Below, piece after piece: positions 17,001 through 24,413 of a stretch of 64,000 nt of DNA; within the stretch, counting starts at the first letter, position 1, and every line of letters starts with the position of its first letter. This DNA comes from JAWXTK01 sp044433645. GTDB taxonomy: Bacteria > Bacteroidota > Bacteroidia > Bacteroidales > Rikenellaceae. The notes below the pieces were generated by a model that did no database searches, was not told where the DNA came from, and was given only the letters and a program-made list of their open reading frames with translations. Made by a program: the position numbers and the translations under genes. The DNA lies in contig JAWXTK010000003.1 in the NCBI GenBank assembly GCA_044433645.1, positions 1 to 64,000 of the forward strand, read 5' to 3'.

Positions 17001-17693
17001 GCCGAAGTAGACATACCTAAACCCATGCCAAGTGGTGGTGCAGAATGGACTCAGCTAGAGATGCTAAACAAAGAGAAAGAGATGATAGGCATCTATCTTT
17101 CCTCGCATCCACTTGATAAATATTCAATAATTATAGAAAATTTCTGTAATATTCCAGCAAGTGCTCTGGAGAATGTGGCAGAACTCTCGGTGCGTGATTT
17201 TTGTATAGCAGGCATGGTGACTTCGGTGCAGCATTTAACCACTAAAAACGGCAAACCTTTCGGTAGGTTCACCCTAGAGGACTACGCAGGCTCTTACACT
17301 TTTGCGCTTTTTGATAAGGATTATGAAGGCTTTAGACGTTATCTTTATGATGATTATTTCTTGTTTATTAGGGGTAGAATTGCGCCTAAAAGATGGAATG
17401 AGAATGAATTTGAGCCTAAGATTACTCAAATCATGCAACTTTCCGAGGCTGAGGAAACTCTTGTTAAACAAATGTGTGTATCGCTGCCTATAGATGCAAT
17501 AACCGAGGTAGTAGTCGAGGAATTAACTTATCTAGTGAGCGAATCCAAGGGAGATATCACGTTTAAATTAAGAGTTTATGATCCTGAGACTAAAGTTGCT
17601 TTGGGGCTTTACTCCAAGACCCAAAAAATTGGCATGAATCATGAACTTTTTGACTTCTGCAAAGAAAACAATTTCAAATATATATTAATGTAA
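14067..17693 (+). CDS. dnaE: DNA polymerase III subunit alpha
   Basis: A 1208-residue replicative polymerase of the DnaE class. It begins with a PHP domain (FVHLHVHTQYSILDGAASV, ITDHGNMFGV, IASNDVHFI), then the Pol III palm with GPGRGSAAGS and the catalytic Asp cluster PDVDIDFDDD, fingers and the DTYGITVYQEQVM block, a helix-hairpin-helix region (INKKAIENLALAGAFD) and an OB-fold (VTSVQHLTTKNGKPFGRFTLED) that binds single-stranded DNA. A Bacteroidota-typical insert of about 60 residues lies before the palm. Intact, with its own promoter, and followed 12 bases later by thioredoxin. Confidence 0.97.
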   Translation: MSQFVHLHVHTQYSILDGAASVKGIIARAKELEMPALAITDHGNMFGVKEFHDTAVKQGIKPILGCEVYVVKDRKIKDKDEKAGDHLILLAKDLAGYHNLIRIVSYSWTEGYYYKPRIDKSLLREYGQGIICCSACLGGEIPQAIMKNDIARASELIEEFKEIFGDDYYLEMQLHRSGDSRIDANVYDNQLKVNKAILELAAKHNVKYIASNDVHFIREDDAPAHDRLICLNTGRDLDDPTRMRYTFQEYLKSSDQMAELFKNNPEALATTLEIADKVEEYSLEHKPLMPNFPIPDDFVVELDMLKETFLKKIEDEQVINEVANCQNLDDYTEQNPQWREKLTIAKQYRYLEHLTYIGAKKRYGDELSDKLKERIDFELKTIEWMGFPGYFLIVWDFIRASREMGVSVGPGRGSAAGSVVAYCLWITNIDPIKYDLLFERFLNPDRISLPDVDIDFDDDGRAETLRYVIGKYGQKRVAQIITFGTMAPKMAIRDVARVQKLPLSESDRLAKLVPEKPGTSFKDAYAEVPELAKERESNNFLVRDTLKYAEKLEGSIRQTGVHACGVIIGQDDLELFAPMAVAKDADLNVVQFEGRQVESVGLIKMDFLGLKTLSIIKEAIENIVITTGEKIDIDSISLEDVATYELYARGETTGLFQFESPGMKKHLRNLVPNRFEDLIAMNALYRPGPMEYIPNFIARKHGREPVVYELEGMDEYLGDTYGITVYQEQVMLLSQKLAGFTGGQADTLRKAMGKKQKAVLDKLKPMFLEGAKERGHDAKVCEKVWGDWEAFASYAFNKSHSTCYAYISYQTAYLKAHYPSEFMAALLSRNLSDIKKISFFMDESKRMGISVLGPDVNRSLHRFSADKQGNIRFGLAAIKGVGEGAVAGIVSERNNEGEFKDIYDFFERINYQVINKKAIENLALAGAFDSMITFHRSKLFQSENGMEGATLLEQLIRYGQRLQQEKNNTQQSLFGGDMAEVDIPKPMPSGGAEWTQLEMLNKEKEMIGIYLSSHPLDKYSIIIENFCNIPASALENVAELSVRDFCIAGMVTSVQHLTTKNGKPFGRFTLEDYAGSYTFALFDKDYEGFRRYLYDDYFLFIRGRIAPKRWNENEFEPKITQIMQLSEAEETLVKQMCVSLPIDAITEVVVEELTYLVSESKGDITFKLRVYDPETKVALGLYSKTQKIGMNHELFDFCKENNFKYILM

Positions 17694-17705
17694 AAACAAA
17701 AAATT

Positions 17706-18023
17706 ATGGCTTTATCAATTACAAATGACAATTTGTCTGAATTATTATCTTCGTCTGAGCCCCTAGTTATTGACTTTTGGGCTGAGTGGTGTGGACCTTG
17801 CCGTATGGTAGCTCCTATTATTGATGAACTTTCTAGTCTTTATGCTGGCAAAGTTAATATAGGAAAATGTGATGTTGGTGAGGAAGATGAACTAGCAACA
17901 AAATATTCTGTTCACCATATTCCTACCATCCTTTTCATCAAAGGTGGCGAGGTTGTAGAAAAACACGTTGGCGCAGCTACACGTGCTCAATTAGTAGAAA
18001 AAGTTGAGAATCTATTGAAATAG
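17706..18023 (+). CDS. trxA: Thioredoxin
   Basis: A 105-residue thioredoxin with the redox motif WCGPC at residues 28-32, the preceding VIDFWAE strand, the buried Asp in KCDVGEEDE and the cis-Pro in HIPTILFIKGG. No signal peptide, so it is cytoplasmic. It reduces disulfides in enzymes such as ribonucleotide reductase using thioredoxin reductase. Placed 12 bases after dnaE, probably co-transcribed, a combination that is seen in other Bacteroidota. A bidirectional terminator follows. Confidence 0.95.
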   Translation: MALSITNDNLSELLSSSEPLVIDFWAEWCGPCRMVAPIIDELSSLYAGKVNIGKCDVGEEDELATKYSVHHIPTILFIKGGEVVEKHVGAATRAQLVEKVENLLK

Positions 18024-18047
18024 GATTTTTTTATTTTAAAACTAAAA

Positions 18048-18083
18048 AAAGCCGTGAGATGAATTAAATCTCACGGCTTTTCT
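18048..18083. terminator. Bidirectional terminator between trxA and the acyl-CoA ligase
   Basis: Stem GCCGTGAGA (18051-18059) pairs with TCTCACGGC (18070-18078); an A-run precedes it and T follows. It serves convergent genes. The minus-strand T-tract is followed by AGTTTT, resembling the terminus of the dispersed repeat seen elsewhere. Confidence 0.85.
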
Positions 18084-18092
18084 ATGCTTTAT

Positions 18093-18127
18093 ACTAAGTG
18101 TGGCTAAGAAGTATTTAGCTGCAATGC
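18093..18127 (+). repeat. 35-base dispersed repeat, copy 1
   Basis: This segment matches the reverse complement of 48972-49006 at about 31 of 35 positions (shared core AAGTATTTAGCTGCAA). Both copies lie just past the 3' end of a minus-strand gene in a convergent intergenic space. Confidence 0.7.
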
Positions 18128-18134
18128 TTGCACT

Positions 18135-19784
18135 TTATATTACTTCTATACCAGCCTCAGCTAGTAACTCCAGGCCTATATCCTTAAGCTTATATTTTTG
18201 AATCTTGCCGCTGGCTGTCATGGGATAGTTTTCGACAAAGAAAATATATTTTGGTATCTTGTGACGCGCAATGTGGTTTTTGCAAAATTCCTTAACATCA
18301 TCCTCGCTAAGAGTAGCGCCGTCGTGTAGGCAGATAAATGCTCCTACTTGCTCGCCGTATTTTGGGCTAGGTATGCCTGACACTTCTACGGCCTTGATTT
18401 GAGGTAGTTTGTATAGGTAATTTTCTATCTCACGAGGGTAGATATTCTCGCCCCCACGTATTATCATTTCTTTGATACGTCCTGTGATTTTAAAGTAACC
18501 GTCCTTGTCCATTACGCCCAAGTCGCCCGAGTGTAGATAGCCATTCTCGTCTATACAAGCATCTGTTGCCTCAGCATTGTTGTAGTAGCCCTTCATGATA
18601 TTGTAGCCCTTGCAACACATCTCGCCTTGCACACCTACGGGGCATTCCTGGTTAGTCTCAGGGTCTAAAACCTTAACGTCAACATGAGGGAAACAACGCC
18701 CAACGGTAGTTGCTCTGATGAGTGTTGAGTCAGTGATGCGTGTTGCAGTCATGCCTGGTGAGCTTTCGGTTAGGCCATATACGCTGATAACATTACAGTG
18801 CATTTTTTCCATAGTTTGGTTCATTAAATCTATGGGGCAAAGTGCTCCTGCCATGATGCCTGTGCGAAGGCAAGTTAAATCAAAAGTGCTAAACAGTGGG
18901 TGATTTAGCTCAGCTATAAACATAGTTGGCACACCATATAAAATAGTGCAACGCTCATCGTGAATAGATTGCAAGACTTTTAGTGGGTCAAATTCTTCGA
19001 CCATAACCATAGTAGAGCCGTGAGTTATCACAGCACAAAGCGCCAACACACATCCAAAACAATGGAACATAGGTACACAAACTAGTAACTTGTCCTGAGG
19101 AGTATAACCCATAAACTCTCCCGTAGCGTTGCCATTGTTTAAGATGTTGTGGTGAGTTAGCATCACACCTTTAGGAAAACCTGTTGTTCCAGAGGTGTAC
19201 TGCATATTTAATACATCGTGAGTGTCTACTGCTGTGCTCACTGCGTGTAATTTTTCGTCGCTAATTTTCTCGCCCAAAGCAATTAGTTCGGGTGTAGAAT
19301 ACATGCCTTCTTTAGGTTCGTCACCCATGAAAAACACGTTTTTAAGCTCAGGTAAACGCTCGCTGTGAAGCTCTCCACGCTTTTGAGTTTTAAGCTCAGG
19401 CACTAATTCATACATCATCTCCACGTAGTTGCTATCTCTACGTTGCTCGATGATGCACATAGTGTGAATATCAGCGTTTTTGAGTATGTATTCTAGCTCA
19501 GAACTTTTGTAACTAGTGTTTACAGTAACCAGTACAGAGCCTGTTTTTGCACAAGCAAACATATATGTAATCCAATCGGGTACGTTGGTTGCCCAAACTC
19601 CGACTTTATCGCCTGGTTTCACGCCTAGCTCTATCATTGCTTTAGTAAAGTTGTTAACTCGCTGGTTAAACTGCTCGTAGCTATATCTGATATTACCTTC
19701 TGGGAAGACTAAAAAATCGTGATCTGGTGTTTTTATGGCCCAACTCTCAAGCAGACCACCCATTGTATAATCGTGTAATTCCAT
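18135..19784 (-). CDS. Acyl-CoA synthetase (AMP-binding ligase)
   Basis: A 549-residue ANL-superfamily enzyme. The phosphate loop is MQYTSGTTGFPKGVM; the adenine-contact motif is SVYGLTESSPG; the hinge region has HSGDLGVMDKDGYFKITGRIKEMIIRGG, and the catalytic Lys is in MTASGKIQKYKL near the C terminus. The overall pattern is that of medium/long-chain fatty-acid CoA ligases close to FadD and 'fatty-acyl-CoA synthase' of Bacteroidota, acting in lipid recycling; the exact acyl chain is not clear. No membrane segment. It is a single gene with its own promoter. Confidence 0.9.
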   Translation of the reverse strand: MELHDYTMGGLLESWAIKTPDHDFLVFPEGNIRYSYEQFNQRVNNFTKAMIELGVKPGDKVGVWATNVPDWITYMFACAKTGSVLVTVNTSYKSSELEYILKNADIHTMCIIEQRRDSNYVEMMYELVPELKTQKRGELHSERLPELKNVFFMGDEPKEGMYSTPELIALGEKISDEKLHAVSTAVDTHDVLNMQYTSGTTGFPKGVMLTHHNILNNGNATGEFMGYTPQDKLLVCVPMFHCFGCVLALCAVITHGSTMVMVEEFDPLKVLQSIHDERCTILYGVPTMFIAELNHPLFSTFDLTCLRTGIMAGALCPIDLMNQTMEKMHCNVISVYGLTESSPGMTATRITDSTLIRATTVGRCFPHVDVKVLDPETNQECPVGVQGEMCCKGYNIMKGYYNNAEATDACIDENGYLHSGDLGVMDKDGYFKITGRIKEMIIRGGENIYPREIENYLYKLPQIKAVEVSGIPSPKYGEQVGAFICLHDGATLSEDDVKEFCKNHIARHKIPKYIFFVENYPMTASGKIQKYKLKDIGLELLAEAGIEVI

Positions 19785-19815
19785 TGGTTTTTTAAAATTT
19801 GTTTAGGTTTCTATA

Positions 19816-19823
19816 CAAATATA
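19816..19823 (-). promoter_or_regulatory. Promoter -7 box for the acyl-CoA ligase
   Basis: On the minus strand TATATTTG, 32 bases before the start codon. Confidence 0.6.
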
Positions 19824-19896
19824 TATCCTATATATATAATTTGTGTAAAAATTTTTTGAGATTCTACGTTGCCCAAAGTTCAAAAGCAAATAAAAA

Positions 19897-19928
19897 TTTG
19901 TAAGGCTGTGTTATTTTTTGTAAATTTG
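19897..19928 (+). promoter_or_regulatory. Promoter for proCBA
   Basis: TTTG at 19897-19900, a 20-base spacer and TAAATTTG at 19921-19928; the proC start follows 20 bases later. Confidence 0.75.
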
Positions 19929-19948
19929 TGGTTTAAACAATTATTGAT

Positions 19949-20734
19949 ATGAAAATTACAGTTATAGGTGGTGGAAACATGGGAGGAGCTATTGCTCGTG
20001 GCGCTGTTTCTAGGTCTGTCGTTAAGGCAGAAAATGTTACTGTTTCAGATCCTTCTGATACAGTTCAAGCTTCTTTTATGAGCTTTAATTCAGCAATTAA
20101 TCTTACTAGCGATAACGCTGAGGCTATTAAAGATGCTGATTTAGTGATAGTTGCAGTTAAGCCTTGGTTGGTCGAAACTGTGTTTAATCAAATCAAAGAT
20201 ACTGTGGATGCTAATAGACAAATCGTGGTTTCAATAGCTGCTGGTATTAGCTTTGAGATGCTTAAAAGCTACTTGAATAAGGACACTGTACCTGCTCTTT
20301 TTCGTGTGATTCCTAATACAGCTATTACCTTGGGTGAGAGCGCAACTTTTGTATGCTCAGAGGGCGCTACAACCGAGCAAAGAGCTACGGTTTGTGGACT
20401 TTTGTCAGCTCTTGGTAAAGTGTTTGAGGTTCAGGAAAATCAAATGATGGCTCTAACTGCTTTGGCATCGTGTGGTATAGCTTACATTTTTAAATATATA
20501 GACGCATCGATTAAAGGTGGAGTTGAAATGGGAGTTGAAAATGCTATGGCGCAAGAGATTGTTATGCAGACGGTTAAAGGTGCGCTTTGTATGCTTGAGA
20601 CAAATAAAACCGAGCCTCAAACCGAGATAGATAAAGTGACTACACCAGGTGGTATCACACTTAAAGGTTTGGAAAAAATGGAAGAATGTGGATTCTCTAG
20701 CGCAGTTATCGAGGGTCTTAAAGCTAGTAGATAA
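19949..20734 (+). CDS. proC: Pyrroline-5-carboxylate reductase
   Basis: A 261-residue enzyme catalysing the last step of proline synthesis with NAD(P)H. The dinucleotide motif is IGGGNMGGAIARG at the N terminus, then VKPWLVETV, and the family signature near the C terminus is DKVTTPGGITLKGLEKME. Length is normal. First gene of a complete proline operon, with proB 9 bases downstream. Placing the last-step gene first, then proB and proA, is an uncommon but coherent order. Confidence 0.96.
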   Translation: MKITVIGGGNMGGAIARGAVSRSVVKAENVTVSDPSDTVQASFMSFNSAINLTSDNAEAIKDADLVIVAVKPWLVETVFNQIKDTVDANRQIVVSIAAGISFEMLKSYLNKDTVPALFRVIPNTAITLGESATFVCSEGATTEQRATVCGLLSALGKVFEVQENQMMALTALASCGIAYIFKYIDASIKGGVEMGVENAMAQEIVMQTVKGALCMLETNKTEPQTEIDKVTTPGGITLKGLEKMEECGFSSAVIEGLKASR

Positions 20735-20743
20735 ATTTAGAAA

Positions 20744-21841
20744 ATGAGTGTCAAAGCTTTATATAAAAGGGTAGTAATTAAAATTGGCAGCAATGTGTTG
20801 GCCAATGCTGATGCCACGCTGAATATTGATATTATGAGCTCGCTGGTTAATCAAATTGCAGAACTTAGAGCCTCGGGCGTGCAGGTGATTTTGGTTTCCT
20901 CGGGTGCTGTGGCCTCTGGGCGCAGCGAGTTGAAGCATTTAATTACTCGCAAAATGGATGCTGTTTCTGAGCGTCAGTTGTTTTCCTCAGTTGGTCAGGC
21001 TAAGCTGATTAATAGATATTATGATTTGTTTGCCGAGCATAATATCGTTTGTGGTCAGGTACTTACCACTAAAGAAAGCCTGTCTACGCGTGATCATTAC
21101 CTTAATCAGCGCAACTGTATGGGTGTGATGTTAGACAACGGCGTGATTCCTATTATTAATGAGAACGATACTATCTCAGTCACGGAGTTGATGTTTACTG
21201 ATAATGACGAACTTTCGGGTTTGGTGTCTACGATGATGGGCGCCGAGGCCTTGATAATTTTGAGCAATGTCGACGGAATTTACAACGGAAATCCTAATGA
21301 AGAGGGCACAGAAGTTATCACAGAAATCTTGCCTGAGCATAGAGATTTAACTCAATATATTCAAGCAGGTAAGTCAAATTTTGGCCGTGGAGGTATGTTA
21401 ACCAAAACTCGCATTGCATCTAAAGTTGCAGACCAAGGCGTAGAGGTTATTATAGCTAATGGAAAGAGTAGTAATATCTTAGAGGAATTAATCTTGTCGC
21501 ACGATGCGATTACTTGCACTAGGTTTGTGCCAAGCGTTAAGCCTGTTTCGGGTGTGAAAAAATGGATAGCCCACTCAGAAGGATTTGCTAAGGGCGAACT
21601 ACATATTAACCAAGGTGCTATGGATGCACTTCTTAAACCAGATGCCGTGTCTTTGCTTCCTGTGGGAGTTGAGAGGGTAGAGGGTGAGTTTGAAAAAGAT
21701 GATATAGTTAAGATTATCTCGCCCGAGGGTTCTCAGATTGGCGTGGGCAAAACTGCTTATGATAGCGCTGAGGCCAAAAAAATTGTTGGCGAAAAAGGCG
21801 CAAAGGCCATGATACATTATGATTACCTTTATTTAGATTAA
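20744..21841 (+). CDS. proB: Glutamate 5-kinase
   Basis: A 365-residue enzyme phosphorylating glutamate to gamma-glutamyl phosphate, the first committed step of proline synthesis. The amino-acid-kinase domain has KIGSNVLANAD, VILVSSGAVASGRSEL, NENDTIS and GRGGMLTKTRIA; a C-terminal PUA domain begins near residue 275 (KGELHINQGAMDALL). Full length compared with E. coli (367). The kinase domain is where proline feedback acts in the family. Tightly packed between proC and proA. Confidence 0.96.
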   Translation: MSVKALYKRVVIKIGSNVLANADATLNIDIMSSLVNQIAELRASGVQVILVSSGAVASGRSELKHLITRKMDAVSERQLFSSVGQAKLINRYYDLFAEHNIVCGQVLTTKESLSTRDHYLNQRNCMGVMLDNGVIPIINENDTISVTELMFTDNDELSGLVSTMMGAEALIILSNVDGIYNGNPNEEGTEVITEILPEHRDLTQYIQAGKSNFGRGGMLTKTRIASKVADQGVEVIIANGKSSNILEELILSHDAITCTRFVPSVKPVSGVKKWIAHSEGFAKGELHINQGAMDALLKPDAVSLLPVGVERVEGEFEKDDIVKIISPEGSQIGVGKTAYDSAEAKKIVGEKGAKAMIHYDYLYLD

Positions 21842-21844
21842 ATT

Positions 21845-23092
21845 ATGGATTTAAGTTCGATATTTAAAACAGCACGTAGCGCTAGTCGCTCGCTTAATTT
21901 GCTTGAGCAGAGCAAGATAGATGACGTAATTTTGAAGTTAGCTGATTTGGCTGAGCTAAAAGTTGATTATATCTTAGCCGAAAATGCTAAAGATTTGGCA
22001 TCTATGGAAAAGTCTAATCCTTTGTATGACAGATTGTTACTAACTAAGGAAAGGATACAAGGCATAGCTTCGGATTTAAGAAATGTAGCTTCGCTGCACT
22101 CGCCTGTGGGTGAGATTCTAAGCGAGACTGTGCGTGAAAATGGTATGCAAATCACTAAGGTGAGAGTGCCTTTTGGGGTTATAGGCATCATCTATGAGGC
22201 CAGACCAAATGTTAGTTTCGATGTATTTGCGCTGTGTTTTAAATCGGCAAATGTCTCGCTGTTAAAAGGTGGCACAGATGCTAAATATTCAAATCAGGCG
22301 ATAGTTGGTCTTATTAGAGAACTTCTTGAAAGTGAAGGACTTGACCCTAATTATGTGACTTTATTGCCATCGGAGCGTGAGGCTACGGCTGAGCTTCTGA
22401 ATGCTGTGGGTTATGTAGATTTGTTGATTCCTAGGGGCAGCTCATCGCTGATAAATTATGTGAGAGACAATTCTCGTGTGCCAGTAATAGAAACGGGTGC
22501 AGGAATTTGCCACACTTATATAGATAAAGATGCCGATATTAAAAAGGCAAGCGATATAGTTTTTAATGCTAAGACCAGACGTGTAAGTGTCTGTAATGCA
22601 CTAGATTGCATGGTGATTCACAAAGATAAATTAGTAGATATCGTGGCTATATGCGAGCGTTTGGCTGAAAAAAATGTTGTGATTTATGCTGATGATAGAG
22701 CTTATGAGGCTTTGAAATTGGGCTATCCTTCACAGCTATTGTTGCAGGCAGATGCTAGCAGTTTTGGTACAGAATTTTTGGATTATAAGATGTCGATTAA
22801 GACCGTTGATAGCCTAACCGACGCAGTTGATCATGTGTCGGAATTTACCTCTCACCATAGCGAGGCTATTATCACCGAGTGCGCTAAGGCAGCTCAGGCG
22901 TATTCTAAAATGGTTGATGCAGCGTGTGTTTACACCAATGTGAGTACGGCTTTCACTGACGGTGCGCAATTTGGTTTTGGTGCTGAGATAGGTATCTCGA
23001 CTCAGAAGTTGCACGCTCGAGGACCTATGGCCTTGAGGGAGATTACCAGTTATAAGTATTTAATTACGGGTGACGGACAGATAAGGAGTTAA
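21845..23092 (+). CDS. proA: Gamma-glutamyl phosphate reductase
   Basis: A 415-residue aldehyde-dehydrogenase-fold enzyme that reduces gamma-glutamyl phosphate to glutamate semialdehyde with NADPH. Motifs: GVIGIIYEARPNVSFD, LLKGGTDAKYSN, LIPRGSSSLINYV, the catalytic Cys region KTRRVSVCNALDC, and FTDGAQFGFGAEIGISTQKLHARGP near the C terminus. Begins 3 bases after proB. It ends at a MITE-like repeat and a bidirectional terminator facing fba. Confidence 0.96.
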   Translation: MDLSSIFKTARSASRSLNLLEQSKIDDVILKLADLAELKVDYILAENAKDLASMEKSNPLYDRLLLTKERIQGIASDLRNVASLHSPVGEILSETVRENGMQITKVRVPFGVIGIIYEARPNVSFDVFALCFKSANVSLLKGGTDAKYSNQAIVGLIRELLESEGLDPNYVTLLPSEREATAELLNAVGYVDLLIPRGSSSLINYVRDNSRVPVIETGAGICHTYIDKDADIKKASDIVFNAKTRRVSVCNALDCMVIHKDKLVDIVAICERLAEKNVVIYADDRAYEALKLGYPSQLLLQADASSFGTEFLDYKMSIKTVDSLTDAVDHVSEFTSHHSEAIITECAKAAQAYSKMVDAACVYTNVSTAFTDGAQFGFGAEIGISTQKLHARGPMALREITSYKYLITGDGQIRS

Positions 23093-23093
23093 T

Positions 23094-23200
23094 AGTTTCA
23101 TTAGCTCACCGGGGGAGCACCCCGGCCGTCGGAGTGCCACAAATCGAAGATTTGTAAGTAACCATACATAACACAAACGTCAGTGGTTCTATAAACTAAA
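23094..23200 (+). repeat. MITE-like mosaic repeat, copy A (short form)
   Basis: Contains, in order, AGTTT, CATTAGCTCACC, a GGGG/CCCC stem with GGCCGTCGGAG, the hairpin ACAAATC-GAA-GATTTGT, GTAAGTAACCA and the terminus ACGTCAGTGGTTCTATAAACT. Compared with copies C and E it lacks the central about 75 bases. Its right terminus abuts the T-tract of the fba terminator. Confidence 0.8.
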
Positions 23201-23202
23201 AA

Positions 23203-23235
23203 AAAGAACAACCTAAGTAGGTTGTTCTTTTTTTA
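23203..23235. terminator. Bidirectional terminator between proA and fba
   Basis: AGAACAACCT pairs with AGGTTGTTCT around a 4-base loop, with A- and T-runs on either side. Confidence 0.9.
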
Positions 23236-23239
23236 TAAC

Positions 23240-24232
23240 TTAAACGCGTCCTGCACTGCCGAGAACATTCTCGGTCTTGTGGGAATAAAGTTTTTTCAGC
23301 CAATCGCGCGCTGGGCCCAAATACTTACGTGGGTCAAACTCAGCTGGGCTATTTGCCAAAACTTCTCTAACGGCAGCTGTCATAGCAATACGGCCGTCGC
23401 TGTCTATGTTGATTTTGCACACAGCCATGCCAGCTGCACGACGTAGTTCATATTCTGGAATACCAATAGCATCTTTCATTTGTCCTCCGTTGGCATTAAC
23501 TATTGCAACCATGTCTTGAGGAACTGAAGATGAACCGTGAAGTACAATAGGGAAACCAGGTATGCGTTTTTCAACTTCTTCCAAGATGTCAAAGCGAAGT
23601 GGAGGTGGAATTAAAACACCCTCCTCGTTGCGAGTACATTGCGAAGGTTTGAATTTATTAGCTCCGTGAGATGTGCCTATTGATATTGCAAGTGAGTCAA
23701 CGTTGGTTTTTTTGACAAAGTCTTCTACTTGCTGAGGGTCTGTGTAAGTGCTTTGTTCGGCTACAACCTCGTCTTCAACGCCAGCTAAAACACCAAGCTC
23801 GCCCTCTACCGTTACGTCAAATTGGTGAGCATAGTCTACAACTTTTTTGGTCATAGCAACATTATCTTCATAGCTAAGTGCCGAACCGTCTATCATCACC
23901 GAAGAAAAACCAAGGTCTATACATTGTTTACACAATTCAAATGAATCGCCATGATCTAAGTGAAGTACAATAGGAATATTTTTGCCTAACTCTTTAGCGT
24001 ACTCAACAGCTCCCTGAGCCATATATCTTAACATTGTAGGGTTTGCATATTTTCTAGCTCCGTTTGAAACTTGTAGAATTACAGGGGATGAAGTTTCTAC
24101 ACAAGCTTGAATTATAGCTTGTAATTGTTCCATGTTGTTGAAGTTAAATGCAGGAATTGCATAACCACCTTCCATTGCATCTTTAAAAATTTGTCTTGAA
24201 TTTACAAGACCAAGTTCTTTATAGGAAATCAT
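23240..24232 (-). CDS. fba: Class II fructose-1,6-bisphosphate aldolase
   Basis: A 330-residue zinc-dependent aldolase cleaving fructose-1,6-bisphosphate into two trioses. It shows the substrate/metal segments AIPAFNFNNMEQLQAI, IVLHLDHGDSFELCKQCI (catalytic Asp and Zn His), VEGELGVLAGVEDEV, and FPIVLHGSSSVP with the second/third Zn His. It belongs to the 'various bacterial and amitochondriate protist' type common in Bacteroidales. Single gene on the minus strand, with promoter TATATTTG about 50 bases upstream. Confidence 0.95.
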   Translation of the reverse strand: MISYKELGLVNSRQIFKDAMEGGYAIPAFNFNNMEQLQAIIQACVETSSPVILQVSNGARKYANPTMLRYMAQGAVEYAKELGKNIPIVLHLDHGDSFELCKQCIDLGFSSVMIDGSALSYEDNVAMTKKVVDYAHQFDVTVEGELGVLAGVEDEVVAEQSTYTDPQQVEDFVKKTNVDSLAISIGTSHGANKFKPSQCTRNEEGVLIPPPLRFDILEEVEKRIPGFPIVLHGSSSVPQDMVAIVNANGGQMKDAIGIPEYELRRAAGMAVCKINIDSDGRIAMTAAVREVLANSPAEFDPRKYLGPARDWLKKLYSHKTENVLGSAGRV

Positions 24233-24281
24233 AATTTTAGGGTTTTTAATTAAAAACTTATAGTTTTAATAATCAATTAAA

Positions 24282-24289
24282 CAAATATA
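24282..24289 (-). promoter_or_regulatory. Promoter -7 box for fba
   Basis: Minus-strand TATATTTG in a very AT-rich intergenic region shared with the divergent fumarase gene. Confidence 0.6.
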
Positions 24290-24367
24290 TATAAAAAAAA
24301 CATATTTTCAAAGAAATCTACCATAAAAAATACTTTATTTTATATAAATATATTTTATGATTATAAC

Positions 24368-24375
24368 TATATTTG
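24368..24375 (+). promoter_or_regulatory. Promoter -7 box for fumarase
   Basis: TATATTTG, 38 bases before the start codon. Confidence 0.65.
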
Positions 24376-24413
24376 TGCCATAAAGAGTTTTAAACACAAA
24401 AAATATAAAAAAT